Shown here one piece after another: positions 49,175-60,882 of a stretch of DNA of 64,000 nucleotides. The notes below the pieces were generated by a model, which was given only the letters and a program-made list of their open reading frames with translations, was not told the origin of the DNA and ran no database searches. The DNA comes from Pantoea eucrina (GTDB taxonomy: Bacteria; Pseudomonadota; Gammaproteobacteria; Enterobacterales; Enterobacteriaceae): contig NZ_MIPP01000006.1 of the NCBI RefSeq assembly GCF_002095385.1, forward strand, positions 1 to 64,000, in the 5' to 3' direction. The position numbers and the translations under genes are program-made. Every line of letters starts with the position of its first letter. The stretch's first letter is position 1.

Positions 49175-50098
49175 ATGACTAATGCAAATCGTCCGATACT
49201 GAATCTCGACCTCGATCTGCTGCGTACATTTGTTGCTGTTGCAGACCTGAATACGTTTGCAGCGGCGGCGGCGGCCGTGTGCAGAACCCAGTCAGCGGTA
49301 AGCCAGCAGATGCAACGTCTGGAGCAACTGGTAGGTAAAGAGCTGTTTGCCCGACATGGACGTAACAAACTTCTGACGGAGCACGGTATCCAGCTGCTTG
49401 GCTATGCCAGGAAAATCCTGCGTTTTAACGACGAAGCCTGCACCTCACTCATGTACAGCAATATTCAGGGCGTTCTGACTATCGGAGCCTCTGATGACAC
49501 GTCAGATACCATTCTGCCTTTCCTGCTGAACCGGGTGACGTCAGTCTATCCAAAGCTCGCCATCGATGTACGTGTAAAACGTAACCCGTTTATGATGGAG
49601 ATGCTGAACCAGGGAGAAGTCGATCTGGTTGTGACCACGTCCAGCCCGGGTAACTTCACGCATCAGGTACTGCGTACTTCACCAACGCTCTGGTACTGTG
49701 CCGCTGACTATATTTTCCAGCGCGGCGAAGCGATTCCTCTGGTACTGCTGGATGAACCAAGCCCGTATCGCGATATGGCGATAGACCATCTGAACGAAGC
49801 GGGTATTCCATGGCGTATCTCTTACGTGGCATCAACGCTGGCAGCAGTGCGCGCGGCCGTTAAAGCCGGTCTGGGCGTAACGGCACGTCCGGTTGAAATG
49901 ATGAGTCCTGAGTTGCGCGTAATGGGCGCCGCCGAAGGTTTGCCAGTGTTACCGGATACGCAATACCTGCTGTGCCGTAACGCTGACAGCGATAATGAAC
50001 TGGCGCTGGCCATTTTCAACGCCATGCAATCGACGAACGATCCTTACAATCTCAGTGCAAATCCGGATAGCTCACTGCTGCTGGATGATGAAGAGTAA
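49175..50098 (+). CDS. lrhA: LysR-type regulator LrhA (HexA)
   Basis: LrhA represses flagellar, chemotaxis and fimbrial genes in E. coli; the Erwinia/Pectobacterium orthologue HexA controls exoenzymes, motility and exopolysaccharide. The LysR helix-turn-helix is near-identical to E. coli ([40 protein letters not shown]). A two-lobed effector domain follows, with [20 protein letters not shown]. The ATG at 49175 gives 307 residues; a GTG at 49160 is possible. The extreme C-terminus differs from E. coli. It is followed by a very strong terminator. Confidence 0.95.
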   Translation: MTNANRPILNLDLDLLRTFVAVADLNTFAAAAAAVCRTQSAVSQQMQRLEQLVGKELFARHGRNKLLTEHGIQLLGYARKILRFNDEACTSLMYSNIQGVLTIGASDDTSDTILPFLLNRVTSVYPKLAIDVRVKRNPFMMEMLNQGEVDLVVTTSSPGNFTHQVLRTSPTLWYCAADYIFQRGEAIPLVLLDEPSPYRDMAIDHLNEAGIPWRISYVASTLAAVRAAVKAGLGVTARPVEMMSPELRVMGAAEGLPVLPDTQYLLCRNADSDNELALAIFNAMQSTNDPYNLSANPDSSLLLDDEE

Positions 50099-50150
50099 GC
50101 CGTAGCGACACTGCAGTAATACGCGCGTTACGCGCTGTATAATTGCTATA

Positions 50151-50192
50151 AAAAAGCCTTAGTCGGCGTAACTGCTACTAAGGCTTTTTTTT
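50151..50192 (+). terminator. lrhA terminator
   Basis: A 13-bp stem AAAAAGCCTTAGT (50151-50163) with ACTAAGGCTTTTT (50177-50189), then more T. It separates lrhA from nuo. Confidence 0.93.
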
Positions 50193-50746
50193 TGCCTGTT
50201 ATCCGGGGCCAGATACGCATTTTTATGGCCGATAATTATCAGGCTTTCCGAAAAACGAGCAGTTGTTTCAATTCCCGTCATTTTAGAAATTTTTTATCAA
50301 AAAATGCCTTCTTTGCACTAACCGATCCTGCCATATGCGCTGCTTTTTAGAGCTAAAAGCGCAGAAGTGTGTTCTGGATCAAAAAAATAACCCTGTCAGG
50401 GAGAGGGAAATCTGCGGAAGACCTGTCAAAATGTGAGTGTTAAACGCACGATCCATGCATGTAAAACCCCGCTACACTGAAATTAACCGCACAAACTGAA
50501 GCGATTTAGCTGGCGCTGATGAGGGTATATGTTAATAATATGATGCGGGTGTAAAATAATGTTTGGATACTTTTGTCAAAGTTGACAAAAGGTTATAGAA
50601 AGGAGTAAAAAACCCCATAAAATTGCTGCCTAATCAGGAAAGACAGCAACGTTTATAAGGTTTTTATCCTTCCCTTGAATCGATGTGGTGTGTTTGCTGC
50701 AACAGTGCAGGATGCCATCGCCACTTTTGATGAGTAAGCAAAGCGT
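50193..50746 (+). promoter_or_regulatory. nuo operon control region
   Basis: About 550 bases with no gene before nuoA. It contains a stem-loop at 50342-50360 (GCTTTTTAG/CTAAAAGC, one bulge) and a 22-base palindrome at 50570-50591. E. coli nuo is controlled from a similarly long region by ArcA, NarL, Fis and IHF; I could not place those sites with confidence. A possible core promoter is TTGTCA (50573-50578) with TATAGA (50594-50599), spacing 15. Confidence 0.55.
50570..50591. promoter_or_regulatory. 22-base perfect palindrome in the nuo leader
   Basis: Arms CTTTTGTCAA (50570-50579) and TTGACAAAAG (50582-50591) around AG. It overlaps the possible -35 and is a strong candidate operator for a dimeric regulator. 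Confidence 0.6.
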
Positions 50747-51190
50747 ATGTCAACAACCACCGAAGTCATCGCTCATCACTGGGCGTTTATTGTATTTATT
50801 GTGATCGCATTTGGCCTTTGTGCCTTTATGTTAACCGGCGGCTGGCTGCTTGGTGGACGTGCTAAAGCGCGTTACAAAAACACCCCGTTTGAGTCTGGTA
50901 TTGAATCGGTTGGCGATACCCACATCCGCCTCTCTGCAAAATTCTATCTGGTTGCCATGTTTTTCGTTATTTTCGACGTGGAAGCCCTCTATTTATACGC
51001 CTGGTCGACCTCCATTCGCGAAAGCGGCTGGGTCGGCTTTGTCGAAGCCGCAATTTTCATTTTGGTGCTCCTGGCAGGCCTGGTTTATCTGGTTCGCATC
51101 GGCGCGCTGGATTGGGCTCCTGCGCGTCGTCGCGTAGTGGTCAAATCAAGCCCGGTCAGCCACAGTCACACCAACCCTCATAAGCAGTAA
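50747..51190 (+). CDS. nuoA: NADH-quinone oxidoreductase subunit A
   Basis: A small membrane subunit of respiratory complex I (NDH-1), 147 residues with three hydrophobic segments (about 14-38, 65-88 and 98-122). The family signature is [45 protein letters not shown], holding the conserved acidic residues of the E-channel area. First gene of the nuo operon, nuoB 15 bases downstream. Confidence 0.97.
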   Translation: MSTTTEVIAHHWAFIVFIVIAFGLCAFMLTGGWLLGGRAKARYKNTPFESGIESVGDTHIRLSAKFYLVAMFFVIFDVEALYLYAWSTSIRESGWVGFVEAAIFILVLLAGLVYLVRIGALDWAPARRRVVVKSSPVSHSHTNPHKQ

Positions 51191-51205
51191 AAGCGAGGCA
51201 ATAAG

Positions 51206-51883
51206 ATGGACTACACGCTGACACGCGTAGACCCGAACGGCGGGGATGGCGATCGCTATCCTCTGCAGAAACAGGAGATTGTTACCGATCCTCTGGAACA
51301 GCACGTTCACCGTAGCGTTTATATGGGCAAGCTGGAACACGCTCTGCATGACATGGTGAACTGGGGTCGTAAGAACTCTCTCTGGCCCTATAACTTTGGC
51401 CTCTCCTGCTGCTACGTAGAAATGACCACGTCATTTACTGCGGTGCATGACGTGGCACGCTTTGGCGCTGAAGTTATGCGCGCCTCGCCGCGCCAGGCTG
51501 ACTTTATGGTTATTGCCGGTACGCCTTTTACCAAAATGGCACCCGTTATTCAGCGTTTGTACGATCAGATGCTGGAACCTAAATGGGTGATCTCTATGGG
51601 TGCCTGCGCTAACTCAGGCGGGATGTATGACATCTATTCTGTCGTACAGGGTGTGGATAAATTTCTGCCGGTGGATGTTTACATTCCGGGCTGCCCGCCG
51701 CGTCCGGAAGCCTATATGCAGGCGCTGCTGCTGCTGCGTGAGTCGATCGGTAAAGAGCGCCGTCCACTCTCATGGGTAGTCGGTGACCAGGGTGTATATC
51801 GCGCCAACATGCAGTCTGAACGTGAAAGGAAACGTGGCGAGCGCATTGCCGTCACTAACCTGAGAACCCCGGACGAAGTGTAA
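51206..51883 (+). CDS. nuoB: NADH-quinone oxidoreductase subunit B
   Basis: Peripheral subunit carrying the terminal 4Fe-4S cluster N2 that reduces quinone. The unusual tandem-cysteine motif is [10 protein letters not shown] (about 68-69), with the other ligands in [13 protein letters not shown] and [13 protein letters not shown]. 225 residues (220 in E. coli). The gap to nuoCD is 116 bases. Confidence 0.97.
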   Translation: MDYTLTRVDPNGGDGDRYPLQKQEIVTDPLEQHVHRSVYMGKLEHALHDMVNWGRKNSLWPYNFGLSCCYVEMTTSFTAVHDVARFGAEVMRASPRQADFMVIAGTPFTKMAPVIQRLYDQMLEPKWVISMGACANSGGMYDIYSVVQGVDKFLPVDVYIPGCPPRPEAYMQALLLLRESIGKERRPLSWVVGDQGVYRANMQSERERKRGERIAVTNLRTPDEV

Positions 51884-51999
51884 GTATCCCGTACACGGAT
51901 GGAGTAACGGCCACAGCAGAAAATGACAACGTAGTGTGTGCCGCCATCCTGACGCCTTCTTTTGAGTGCCTGATAACAGGCCGGAATGGTGAGTAACGT

Positions 52000-53799
52000 A
52001 TGACAGATTTGACCACGCAAGATCTCGCTCAGCCAGCATGGCAAACCCGTGAGCACCTGGATGACCCGGTGATCGGCGAGCTGCGTAATCGTTTTGGGCC
52101 GGACGCCTTTACTGTTCAGGCAACCCGCACCGGCATTCCTGTAGTCTGGGTAAAGCGCGAACAGCTGCTGGAAATTGTAACGTTTCTGCGCAAGCTGCCT
52201 AAGCCCTATGTCATGCTGTATGACCTGCATGGCTTTGATGAGCGTTTACGTACCCACCGCGCAGGCCTGCCTGCTGCGGATTTTTCCGTTTTCTATCATC
52301 TGCTTTCTATTGAACGTAACCGCGACATTATGCTCAAGGTGGCGTTATCTGAAAACGATCTGAATGTGCCAACCATCACCACTATCTTCGCCAACGCCAA
52401 CTGGTATGAGCGCGAGACCTGGGAGATGTTTGGCATTACGTTCCAGGGGCATCCTCATCTGACGCGCATTATGATGCCGCAGACCTGGGAAGGGCACCCG
52501 CTGCGTAAAGATTATCCGGCGCGCGCGACTGAGTTCGATCCCTTTACGCTGACTAAGCAGAAAGAAGATCTGGAGATGGAGTCGCTGACGTTCAAACCAG
52601 AAGAGTGGGGCATGAAACGCAGCACGGCCAATGAGGACTTTATGTTCCTTAACCTTGGCCCGAACCACCCCTCTGCGCACGGTGCTTTCCGTATCATCCT
52701 GCAGCTCGACGGTGAAGAGATTGTCGACTGCGTACCTGACGTTGGCTATCACCATCGCGGTGCCGAGAAGATGGGCGAGCGGCAGTCCTGGCACAGCTAT
52801 ATCCCCTATACCGATCGTATCGAGTATCTGGGCGGCTGTGTTAATGAAATGCCTTACGTACTCGCCGTAGAGAAACTGGCCGGGATCACGGTACCAGACC
52901 GCGTTAACGTCATTCGCGTGATGCTCTCTGAGCTGTTCCGTATCAACAGCCACCTGCTCTACATCTCAACCTTTATTCAGGACGTTGGCGCAATGACGCC
53001 AGTGTTCTTTGCGTTTACCGATCGTCAGAAAATTTATGATGTCGTGGAAGCGATTACCGGTTTCCGCATGCATCCCGCCTGGTTTCGTATCGGTGGTGTG
53101 GCGCACGATCTGCCGAAAGGCTGGGAGCGTCTGCTGCGTGAGTTCCTCGACTGGATGCCAAAACGCCTGAAAGAGTATGACAAAGCGGCACTGCGCAACA
53201 CCGTGCTGATGGGACGCTCACAGGGCGTAGCCGCTTACAATATGGATGAAGCGCTGGCGTGGGGCACAACCGGTGCGGGTCTGCGTGCAACCGGTCTCGA
53301 CTTTGACGTGCGTAAGTGGCGTCCTTATTCAGGCTACGAAAACTTCGATTTTGAAATTCCGGTTGGCGCAGGCATCAGCGATGCTTACACCCGCGTACAG
53401 CTGAAAATGGAAGAGATGTGGCAGTCGCTGCGTATTCTGGAGCAGTGCCTGAACAACATGCCGGAAGGGCCGTTCAAAGCGGACCATCCGCTGACCACGC
53501 CGCCGCCGAAAGAGCGTACGCTGCAGCACATTGAAACCCTGATCACCCACTTCCTGCAGGTCTCCTGGGGACCGGTGATGCCCGCCAATGAATCGTTCCA
53601 GATGATTGAGGCGACGAAAGGGATCAACAGCTACTACCTGACCAGCGACGGCAGCACCATGAGCTACCGCACCCGCGTGCGCACGCCAAGCTTCCCGCAC
53701 CTGCAGCAGATCCCGTCAGTGATCCGCGGCAGCCTCGTATCCGATCTCATCGTCTACCTCGGTAGTATCGATTTTGTTATGTCAGACGTGGACCGCTAA
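52000..53799 (+). CDS. nuoC: NADH-quinone oxidoreductase fused subunits C/D
   Basis: The gammaproteobacterial fusion of the 30-kDa (NuoC, about 1-190) and 49-kDa (NuoD, about 210-599) subunits. The C part shows [26 protein letters not shown] and the D part [23 protein letters not shown] and [17 protein letters not shown], the quinone-pocket region. NuoD is related to NiFe-hydrogenase large subunits without the metal cysteines. 599 residues, as in E. coli. Also called nuoCD. Confidence 0.97.
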   Translation: MTDLTTQDLAQPAWQTREHLDDPVIGELRNRFGPDAFTVQATRTGIPVVWVKREQLLEIVTFLRKLPKPYVMLYDLHGFDERLRTHRAGLPAADFSVFYHLLSIERNRDIMLKVALSENDLNVPTITTIFANANWYERETWEMFGITFQGHPHLTRIMMPQTWEGHPLRKDYPARATEFDPFTLTKQKEDLEMESLTFKPEEWGMKRSTANEDFMFLNLGPNHPSAHGAFRIILQLDGEEIVDCVPDVGYHHRGAEKMGERQSWHSYIPYTDRIEYLGGCVNEMPYVLAVEKLAGITVPDRVNVIRVMLSELFRINSHLLYISTFIQDVGAMTPVFFAFTDRQKIYDVVEAITGFRMHPAWFRIGGVAHDLPKGWERLLREFLDWMPKRLKEYDKAALRNTVLMGRSQGVAAYNMDEALAWGTTGAGLRATGLDFDVRKWRPYSGYENFDFEIPVGAGISDAYTRVQLKMEEMWQSLRILEQCLNNMPEGPFKADHPLTTPPPKERTLQHIETLITHFLQVSWGPVMPANESFQMIEATKGINSYYLTSDGSTMSYRTRVRTPSFPHLQQIPSVIRGSLVSDLIVYLGSIDFVMSDVDR

Positions 53800-53801
53800 T
53801 T

Positions 53802-54317
53802 ATGCACGATCAAAAAATTGCCATTCAAACCATCGACCCGAATGAGGTCTTTGTGCTGAGCGAGGCCGAGCACCACGCTATTGAGCATGAAAAACATCAC
53901 TACGAGGATGCGCGCGCAGCCTCAATTGAAGCGCTGAAGATCGTGCAAAAACAGCGGGGCTGGGTGCCGGATGGCGCTATTCACGCAATTGCTAATGTGC
54001 TGGGTATTCCGGCCAGCGATGTCGAAGGCGTGGCAACGTTCTACAGCCAGATTTACCGTACGCCGGTTGGCCGTCACGTGATCCGCTACTGCGACAGCGT
54101 GGTGTGCCACATTACCGGTTATCAGGGCATTCAGGCAGCGCTGGAACAGAATCTTCATATTAAACCCGGCCAGACAACGGCAGACGGCCGCTTTACGCTG
54201 CTGCCTACCTGCTGCCTCGGCAACTGCGATAAGGGGCCGACCATGATGGTGAATGACGATACGCACGTTCACCTGACGCCGGAAGGTATCGCCTCGCTAC
54301 TGGAGCAGTATCAATGA
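53802..54317 (+). CDS. nuoE: NADH-quinone oxidoreductase subunit E
   Basis: The 24-kDa subunit with the off-path 2Fe-2S cluster N1a. The four cysteines are in [14 protein letters not shown] and [13 protein letters not shown]. The helical N-terminus is slightly longer than in E. coli (171 against 166). It begins two bases after nuoC and overlaps nuoF by four bases. Confidence 0.97.
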   Translation: MHDQKIAIQTIDPNEVFVLSEAEHHAIEHEKHHYEDARAASIEALKIVQKQRGWVPDGAIHAIANVLGIPASDVEGVATFYSQIYRTPVGRHVIRYCDSVVCHITGYQGIQAALEQNLHIKPGQTTADGRFTLLPTCCLGNCDKGPTMMVNDDTHVHLTPEGIASLLEQYQ

Positions 54318-55657
54318 TGAAACCCATTATTCGTGCTGCGGAAACGCATCCGCTGACCTGGCGTCTGCGCGACGACAAACAGCCGGTCTGGCTGGAAGAG
54401 TACCGCAGCAAAAATGGCTACGCTGGCGCCGAAAAAGCGCTGAACGGCATGAGCCAGGATGAAATCGTTGCGGCGGTCAAAGACTCTGGCCTGAAAGGGC
54501 GCGGCGGTGCGGGCTTCAGCACCGGCCTGAAGTGGAGTCTGATGCCAAAAGATGAGTCCATGAATATCCGTTATCTGCTGTGTAACGCGGATGAGATGGA
54601 GCCAGGCACCTATAAAGACCGCCTGCTGATGGAGCAGCTGCCACATCAGCTGGTGGAAGGCATGCTGATCAGTGCTTTCGCGCTAAAAGCTTATCGCGGC
54701 TACATCTTCCTGCGCGGTGAATATGTTGAAGCAGCAGAGAACCTGCGTCGCGCCATCGCCGAAGCTACAGAAGCGGGCTATCTCGGTAAAAATATTCTCG
54801 GCACCGGTTTTGATTTTGAACTGTTTGTTCACACCGGCGCGGGCCGCTATATCTGCGGTGAAGAGACGGCGCTGATCAACTCGCTGGAAGGGCGTCGTGC
54901 TAACCCGCGCTCAAAGCCACCGTTCCCGGCCAGCGCCGGCGTCTGGGGCAAGCCAACCTGCGTTAACAACGTTGAGACCCTCTCCAACGTGCCAGCTATC
55001 TTCCTGAACGGCGTGGAGTGGTACAAAGGGCTGTCTAAAAGTGAAGATGCCGGCACCAAAATGATGGGCTTCTCCGGCCGCGTTAAAAACCCTGGCGTCT
55101 GGGAACTGCCGTTTGGCATCACCGCCCGCGAGATTCTGGAAGATTATGCCGGCGGTATGCGCGATGGCCTGAAGTTTAAGGCGTGGCAGCCAGGCGGTGC
55201 CGGAACCGATTTTCTGACCGACCAGCATCTCGATCTGCCAATGGAGTTTGCCAGCATCGGTAAAGCGGGCAGCCGTCTGGGTACGGCGCTGGCGATGGCG
55301 GTAGATCACGAGATTAATATGGTGTCGCTGGTGCGTAACCTGGAAGAGTTTTTTGCCCGTGAGTCGTGCGGATGGTGTACGCCGTGCCGCGACGGCCTGC
55401 CGTGGAGCGTCAAGATCCTGCGCGCGCTGGAGCAGAAGCAGGGGCAGCCGGGTGATATCGAAACGCTGCTGCAGCTTTGCCGTCAGCTGGGCCCGGGTAA
55501 AACCTTCTGTGCGCATGCACCAGGCGCGGTTGAGCCTCTGCAGAGCGCAATTAAATATTTCCGTGAAGAGTTTGAAGCCGGCATTGCGCCGCAGGTGTTT
55601 GGCAATACCCGTTCTATCGGCGGTATTCAGCCTAACCTGCTGAAAACGCGCTGGTAA
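54314..55657 (+). CDS. nuoF: NADH-quinone oxidoreductase subunit F
   Basis: The NADH- and FMN-binding subunit that takes electrons from NADH. NADH/FMN motifs are [20 protein letters not shown] and [21 protein letters not shown]. The N3 4Fe-4S ligands are in [12 protein letters not shown] plus a Cys in [11 protein letters not shown]. 447 residues. The 112-base gap before nuoG carries a stem-loop. Confidence 0.98.
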   Translation: MMKPIIRAAETHPLTWRLRDDKQPVWLEEYRSKNGYAGAEKALNGMSQDEIVAAVKDSGLKGRGGAGFSTGLKWSLMPKDESMNIRYLLCNADEMEPGTYKDRLLMEQLPHQLVEGMLISAFALKAYRGYIFLRGEYVEAAENLRRAIAEATEAGYLGKNILGTGFDFELFVHTGAGRYICGEETALINSLEGRRANPRSKPPFPASAGVWGKPTCVNNVETLSNVPAIFLNGVEWYKGLSKSEDAGTKMMGFSGRVKNPGVWELPFGITAREILEDYAGGMRDGLKFKAWQPGGAGTDFLTDQHLDLPMEFASIGKAGSRLGTALAMAVDHEINMVSLVRNLEEFFARESCGWCTPCRDGLPWSVKILRALEQKQGQPGDIETLLQLCRQLGPGKTFCAHAPGAVEPLQSAIKYFREEFEAGIAPQVFGNTRSIGGIQPNLLKTRW

Positions 55658-55731
55658 GCAGACCACCGTAGACGGAAGGCGCCAGACGCCAGTCCGGCTG
55701 AAAAGCGGGATAACAGAATTTGATGTTTAAC

Positions 55732-55749
55732 GCTCGTCCCCGGACGAGC
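55732..55749 (+). repeat. stem-loop just before nuoG
   Basis: Perfect 8-bp stem GCTCGTCC/GGACGAGC with a two-base loop, about 20 bases before the nuoG ATG and next to its ribosome site. It may affect nuoG translation or mRNA processing. Confidence 0.5.
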
Positions 55750-55769
55750 CTTACGGAAGCATGTTCACT

Positions 55770-58493
55770 ATGGCTACAATCCATGTAGACGGTAAAGAAT
55801 ATGATGTGAACGGAGCGGACAACCTGCTACAGGCGTGTCTCTCTCTGGGCCTTGATATTCCCTATTTTTGCTGGCATCCGGCGCTCGGCAGCGTAGGCGC
55901 CTGCCGCCAGTGTGCGGTGAAGCAATTCCAGAATGCCGAAGATACCCGCGGCCGCCTCGTTATGTCCTGCATGACACCGGCATCGGATGGCACTTTTATC
56001 TCTATTGATGATGGCGAAGCGAAAGAGTTTCGTGAAAGCGTCGTAGAGTGGCTGATGACGAACCATCCGCACGACTGCCCGGTCTGCGAAGAGGGCGGTA
56101 ACTGTCATCTGCAGGATATGACGGTAATGACGGGCCACAGCTTCCGTCGTTATCGCTTTACCAAGCGCACGCACCAGAATCAGGATCTTGGTCCGTTTAT
56201 CTCCCATGAGATGAACCGCTGTATCGCCTGCTATCGCTGCGTTCGCTATTACAAAGATTATGCTGACGCCAAAGATCTGGGCGTCTATGGCGCACACGAT
56301 AACGTCTACTTTGGTCGTCCGGAAGATGGCACGCTGGAGAGCGAATTTTCGGGTAACCTGGTTGAGATCTGCCCGACTGGCGTGTTTACCGATAAAACGC
56401 ACTCTGAGCGCTATAACCGTAAATGGGATATGCAGTTTGCGCCCAGCATCTGCCAGCAGTGCAGCGTCGGCTGTAACACCAGTCCTGGCGAGCGCTATGG
56501 CGAGCTGCGTCGTATTGAAAACCGTTATAACGGCACGGTAAACCACTACTTCCTCTGCGATCGCGGTCGTTTTGGCTATGGCTATGTCAACCGCAAAGAT
56601 CGCCCGCGTCACCCGCATCAGCTGCGCGGCAGCGATACGATTACGCTGAACGCAGAGCAGGCGGTTAACGCTGCGGCTGACATGCTGCGTCAGGCGAAAC
56701 GCGTGATCGGTATCGGCTCACCCCGTGCCAGCATCGAGAGCAACTTTGCCCTGCGTGAGCTGGTGGGTGCCGGCAACTTCTCAACCGGTATGCCGGCAGG
56801 AGAGCAGGCGCGTGTTGAACTGATGCTGAACGTGCTGCAGAACAGCGGTATCTATACGCCTTCACTGCGCGAAATGGAAAGTTACGATGCCGTGCTGGTG
56901 CTGGGCGAAGATCTGACGCAGGTGGGCGCGCGCGTCGCGCTGTCAGTGCGCCAGGCCGTAAAAGGCAAAGCACGCGAGATGGCAGCCGCGCAGAAAGTTG
57001 CAGACTGGCAGATCGCCGCCATCCTGAATATCGGTCAGCATGCGAAACATCCGCTGTTTGTCACTAACGTCGATGAAACTCGTCTGGATGATATTGCGGC
57101 GTGGAGCTATCGCGCCCCGGTAGAAGATCAGGCGCGCCTCGGGTTTGCCATCGCCAGCGCGCTGGATGAGAGCGCACCCGCGGTAAGTGATATCGATAAG
57201 TCACTTAGCAGCAAAATTGATGTGGTAGTACAGGCGCTGGCAGGGGCGAAAAAGCCGCTGATTATCTCCGGCACCCACTCCGGCACGACCGCGATGATTG
57301 AGGCGGCTGCAAACGTGGCGAAAGCGCTGAAAGCCCGCGGTGCCGACGTAGGGATCACCCTGCTGGCCGGCGCGGCTAATAGCATGGGCCTGGGCATGAT
57401 GGGCGGTCACTCGCTGGATGCGGCGCTGGATCAGCTGACAAACGGCGAAGCGGATGCGCTGGTAGTGCTGGAGAACGATCTCTATCGCCACGCGCCGAAA
57501 GCCCGCGTCGACGCTGCGCTACAGAAGGCGTCAGGCGTGATTGTAGTTGACCACCAGCGGACCGCCACGCTGGAGAAAGCCGGTATGGTGCTCTCCGCGG
57601 CCAGCTTCGCTGAAAGTGATGGCACCTCAATCAACCATGAAGGTCGCGCGCAGCGCTTCTTCCAGGTTTACGATCCCGCTTACTATGACAACAGCATTGT
57701 GATGCTGGAAAGCTGGCGCTGGCTGCATTCGCTGCACAGCGCGCTGGAGAGCCGTCATATCGACTGGACGCAGCTGGATCACGTGATTGATGCGGCGATT
57801 ATTGCGCTGCCGCAGCTGAAAGGCATCAAAGATGCGGCACCGGATGCCAGCTTCCGCATTCGCGGTCAGAAGCTGGCGCGTTCACCGCATCGCGCCAGCG
57901 GTCGTACTGCCGCCCGCGCCAATATCAGCGTACATGAGCCACGTCAGCCGCAGGATAAAGACACTATGTTTGCCTTCTCAATGGAAGGGAACAACCAGCC
58001 TGAAGCACCGCGCTCGCAGATCCCCTTTGCCTGGGCGCCGGGCTGGAACTCACCGCAGGCGTGGAACAAATTCCAGGATGAAGTTGGCGGCAAACTGCGG
58101 AATGGCGATCCGGGTGTCCGGCTGTTTGAAGCGGGCGAAGGCTCACTGCCGTGGTTTAGCAACGTGCCGGAGCGGTTTGCCAGCGGCAGCCATTTCCGCG
58201 TTGCGCCTTACTACCGGCTGTTTGGCAGTGAAGAGATGACGCAGCGCTCTCCGACGTTCCAGAAGCGTATGGTGCCGGCTGAGCTGGTGATTAACCCAAC
58301 GGATGCAGAGAAGCTTGGCGTCAATCACGGCGCTGCCGCAGAGCTGGTTTGCGCCGGCGAAACACTGCGCCTGCCGGTACGCTTCTCCGCTTTCCTGCAG
58401 CCGGGTCAGATTGGTCTGCCGCTCGGCATGCCGGGTGTGCCGCCGTTCCTTGCGCATGCGCAAATTGATCAACTGCAGGAGGCTGCGCAATGA
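55770..58493 (+). CDS. nuoG: NADH-quinone oxidoreductase subunit G
   Basis: The largest peripheral subunit, 907 residues from the ATG at 55770 (an upstream ATG at 55761 adds three). The N-terminal 2Fe-2S ferredoxin domain has [19 protein letters not shown]. Then come HxxxC-type N5 ([19 protein letters not shown]), N4 ligands ([21 protein letters not shown]) and the N7 motif of E. coli-type enzymes (CQQCSVGCN with DRGRFGYG nearby). The rest is a molybdopterin-oxidoreductase-like domain without cofactor. The stop overlaps nuoH. Confidence 0.97.
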   Translation: MATIHVDGKEYDVNGADNLLQACLSLGLDIPYFCWHPALGSVGACRQCAVKQFQNAEDTRGRLVMSCMTPASDGTFISIDDGEAKEFRESVVEWLMTNHPHDCPVCEEGGNCHLQDMTVMTGHSFRRYRFTKRTHQNQDLGPFISHEMNRCIACYRCVRYYKDYADAKDLGVYGAHDNVYFGRPEDGTLESEFSGNLVEICPTGVFTDKTHSERYNRKWDMQFAPSICQQCSVGCNTSPGERYGELRRIENRYNGTVNHYFLCDRGRFGYGYVNRKDRPRHPHQLRGSDTITLNAEQAVNAAADMLRQAKRVIGIGSPRASIESNFALRELVGAGNFSTGMPAGEQARVELMLNVLQNSGIYTPSLREMESYDAVLVLGEDLTQVGARVALSVRQAVKGKAREMAAAQKVADWQIAAILNIGQHAKHPLFVTNVDETRLDDIAAWSYRAPVEDQARLGFAIASALDESAPAVSDIDKSLSSKIDVVVQALAGAKKPLIISGTHSGTTAMIEAAANVAKALKARGADVGITLLAGAANSMGLGMMGGHSLDAALDQLTNGEADALVVLENDLYRHAPKARVDAALQKASGVIVVDHQRTATLEKAGMVLSAASFAESDGTSINHEGRAQRFFQVYDPAYYDNSIVMLESWRWLHSLHSALESRHIDWTQLDHVIDAAIIALPQLKGIKDAAPDASFRIRGQKLARSPHRASGRTAARANISVHEPRQPQDKDTMFAFSMEGNNQPEAPRSQIPFAWAPGWNSPQAWNKFQDEVGGKLRNGDPGVRLFEAGEGSLPWFSNVPERFASGSHFRVAPYYRLFGSEEMTQRSPTFQKRMVPAELVINPTDAEKLGVNHGAAAELVCAGETLRLPVRFSAFLQPGQIGLPLGMPGVPPFLAHAQIDQLQEAAQ

Positions 58494-59467
58494 GCTGGCT
58501 GACATCGGACGTTATCGACATCATTCTGCAGGTGGTTAAGGCGATTGTAATTTTGCTGGTCGTGGTAGCCTGCGGGGCGTTCATGAGCTTTGCCGAGCGT
58601 CGTTTGCTCGGCTTATGGCAGAACCGCTACGGACCTAACCGTGTCGGCTGGGGCGGTTCACTCCAGCTGGCGGCGGATATGATCAAAATGTTCTTTAAAG
58701 AGGACTGGGTACCGCCGTTTACCGACCGCTTCATCTTTACTCTGGCACCGGTTATTGCTTTTGTATCGCTGCTGCTGGCCTTTGCGATTGTACCGGTTTC
58801 ACCCACCTGGATGGTCACGGATCTGAACATCGGTCTGCTGTTCTTCCTGATGATGGCGGGTCTGGCCGTCTACGCCGTGCTGTTTGCCGGCTGGTCGAGT
58901 AACAACAAATACTCGCTGCTGGGTGCGATGCGTGCCTCTGCGCAGACGCTGAGCTATGAGGTGTTTCTTGGCCTGTCGCTGATGGGCGTAGTGGCGCAGG
59001 CGGGATCGTTTAACCTGAATGCGATTGTTGAAAACCAGACGCACCTCTGGAACATCATTCCGCAGTTCTTTGGCTTTGTGACCTTCTGTATTGCCGGGGT
59101 AGCGGTGTGTCACCGTCATCCGTTTGACCAGCCGGAAGCGGAACAGGAGCTGGCTGACGGTTACCATATTGAATATGCCGGTATGAAGTTCGGTCTGTTC
59201 TTTGTGGGTGAATATGTCGCCATTACCACGGTTTCCGCGCTGATTGTCACGCTGTTCTTTGGCGGCTGGCATGGACCTTTCCTGCCGCCATTCATCTGGT
59301 TCGCCCTGAAAACGGCGTTCTTCATGGTGATGTTTATCCTGATCCGTGCTGCGCTGCCGCGTCCACGCTATGACCAGGTGCTGTCGTTCGGCTGGAAAGT
59401 TTGTCTGCCGTTGACGCTGTTGAACCTGCTGGCGACCGCCGCAGTGATTCTGTACAACGCGCAGTAA
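58490..59467 (+). CDS. nuoH: NADH-quinone oxidoreductase subunit H
   Basis: The membrane subunit that forms the quinone chamber with NuoB and NuoD. 325 residues with eight hydrophobic segments. Signatures are [20 protein letters not shown] and the acidic loop [29 protein letters not shown]. It overlaps the nuoG stop by four bases. Confidence 0.97.
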   Translation: MSWLTSDVIDIILQVVKAIVILLVVVACGAFMSFAERRLLGLWQNRYGPNRVGWGGSLQLAADMIKMFFKEDWVPPFTDRFIFTLAPVIAFVSLLLAFAIVPVSPTWMVTDLNIGLLFFLMMAGLAVYAVLFAGWSSNNKYSLLGAMRASAQTLSYEVFLGLSLMGVVAQAGSFNLNAIVENQTHLWNIIPQFFGFVTFCIAGVAVCHRHPFDQPEAEQELADGYHIEYAGMKFGLFFVGEYVAITTVSALIVTLFFGGWHGPFLPPFIWFALKTAFFMVMFILIRAALPRPRYDQVLSFGWKVCLPLTLLNLLATAAVILYNAQ

Positions 59468-59478
59468 GGGGTATTGAG

Positions 59479-60021
59479 ATGACATTAAAAGATATTGTCG
59501 TTGGCTTCGGCACGACAGTGCGCAGTATCTGGATGATCGGCATGCACGCCTTTGCCAAACGCGAAACGCAGATGTATCCGGAAGAGCCGGTCTATCTGCC
59601 GCCGCGCTATCGTGGTCGCATTGTGCTGACGCGCGATCCTGACGGTGAAGAGCGCTGCGTTGCCTGTAACCTCTGCGCAGTAGCCTGCCCGGTCGGCTGT
59701 ATCTCGCTGCAGAAAGCAGAGACGCAGGATGGCCGCTGGTATCCGGAATTCTTTCGCATCAACTTTTCACGCTGCATTTTTTGTGGCCTGTGTGAAGAAG
59801 CCTGTCCGACCACTGCGATTCAGCTGACCCCTGATTTTGAGCTGGGTGAGTTTAAGCGTCAGGACCTGGTGTATGAGAAGCAGGATCTGCTGATCTCGGG
59901 ACCCGGCAAATACCCGGAATACAATTTCTATCGTATGGCGGGTATGGCGATCGACGGAAAAGAGAAGGGCGACGCGGAAAACGAAGCCAAACCGATCGAC
60001 GTCAAAGGGTTACTACCTTAA
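59479..60021 (+). CDS. nuoI: NADH-quinone oxidoreductase subunit I
   Basis: Ferredoxin-like subunit with clusters N6a and N6b. The two 4Fe-4S motifs are [15 protein letters not shown] and [13 protein letters not shown]. 180 residues from the ATG at 59479, the E. coli length; the frame is open into nuoH but that is not conserved. Confidence 0.98.
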   Translation: MTLKDIVVGFGTTVRSIWMIGMHAFAKRETQMYPEEPVYLPPRYRGRIVLTRDPDGEERCVACNLCAVACPVGCISLQKAETQDGRWYPEFFRINFSRCIFCGLCEEACPTTAIQLTPDFELGEFKRQDLVYEKQDLLISGPGKYPEYNFYRMAGMAIDGKEKGDAENEAKPIDVKGLLP

Positions 60022-60031
60022 GGAGCCAGGT

Positions 60032-60583
60032 ATGGAATTTGCGTTTTATCTTTGCGGACTGGTGGCGGTGCTGACGACGCTGCGCGTTATCACGCATACG
60101 AACCCGGTACACGCGCTGCTGTACCTGATTGTTTCGCTGCTGTCGATTGCCGGCGCGTTTTTTGCCATGGGTGCCTACTTTGCAGGCGCGCTGGAAATTA
60201 TCGTATACGCCGGTGCCATTATGGTGCTGTTTGTGTTTGTGGTGATGATGCTTAATCTCGGCAAGCAGCAGCAGGAGCAGGAACGCGAGTGGCTTAAGCC
60301 CTCGCTCTGGGTGGGACCCGGCATCGTTTCAGCGCTGCTGCTGGTGGTGATGGTTTACGCTATTCTCACCGCCACCGATCAGGGTATTGATGGCACGGTT
60401 ATCGATGCAAAAGCGGTCGGTATCAGCCTGTTTGGCCCGTATGTTCTGGCAGTTGAGCTGGCTTCAATGCTGCTGCTGGCAGGCCTGGTGGTGGCCTTCC
60501 ATATCGGTCGCGACGATCGTCACGCTGAAGTGATGAGCCATCGCGTCACGGATGCGGCATCCAATAAGGAGGGACAGGCATGA
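60032..60583 (+). CDS. nuoJ: NADH-quinone oxidoreductase subunit J
   Basis: Membrane subunit with five helices, 183 residues. The third-helix region [25 protein letters not shown] is the conserved part, including the Glu and pi-bulge segment that links to the proton path. It overlaps nuoK by four bases. Confidence 0.97.
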   Translation: MEFAFYLCGLVAVLTTLRVITHTNPVHALLYLIVSLLSIAGAFFAMGAYFAGALEIIVYAGAIMVLFVFVVMMLNLGKQQQEQEREWLKPSLWVGPGIVSALLLVVMVYAILTATDQGIDGTVIDAKAVGISLFGPYVLAVELASMLLLAGLVVAFHIGRDDRHAEVMSHRVTDAASNKEGQA

Positions 60584-60882
60584 TCCCATTACAACATGGC
60601 CTGATTCTGGCTGCGGTGCTCTTTGTTCTCGGCCTGACCTCGCTGGTGCTGCGCCGTAATCTGCTCTTTATGCTGATTGGTCTGGAGATCATGATCAACG
60701 CCGCAGCGCTGGCGCTGGTGGTAGCGGGCAGCTATTGGGGACAGGCAGATGGTCAGGTGATGTATATCCTGGCAATCAGCCTTGCGGCAGCGGAAGCGAG
60801 TATTGGCCTGGCTCTGCTGCTGCAGCTCTATCGTCGTCGTCAGACGCTGAACATTGACACAGTGAGCGAGATGCGCGGATGA
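60580..60882 (+). CDS. nuoK: NADH-quinone oxidoreductase subunit K
   Basis: Three-helix membrane subunit of 100 residues related to MrpC. The two buried glutamates are in [17 protein letters not shown] and [18 protein letters not shown]. It overlaps both nuoJ and nuoL by four bases, so the three are translationally coupled. Confidence 0.98.
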   Translation: MIPLQHGLILAAVLFVLGLTSLVLRRNLLFMLIGLEIMINAAALALVVAGSYWGQADGQVMYILAISLAAAEASIGLALLLQLYRRRQTLNIDTVSEMRG

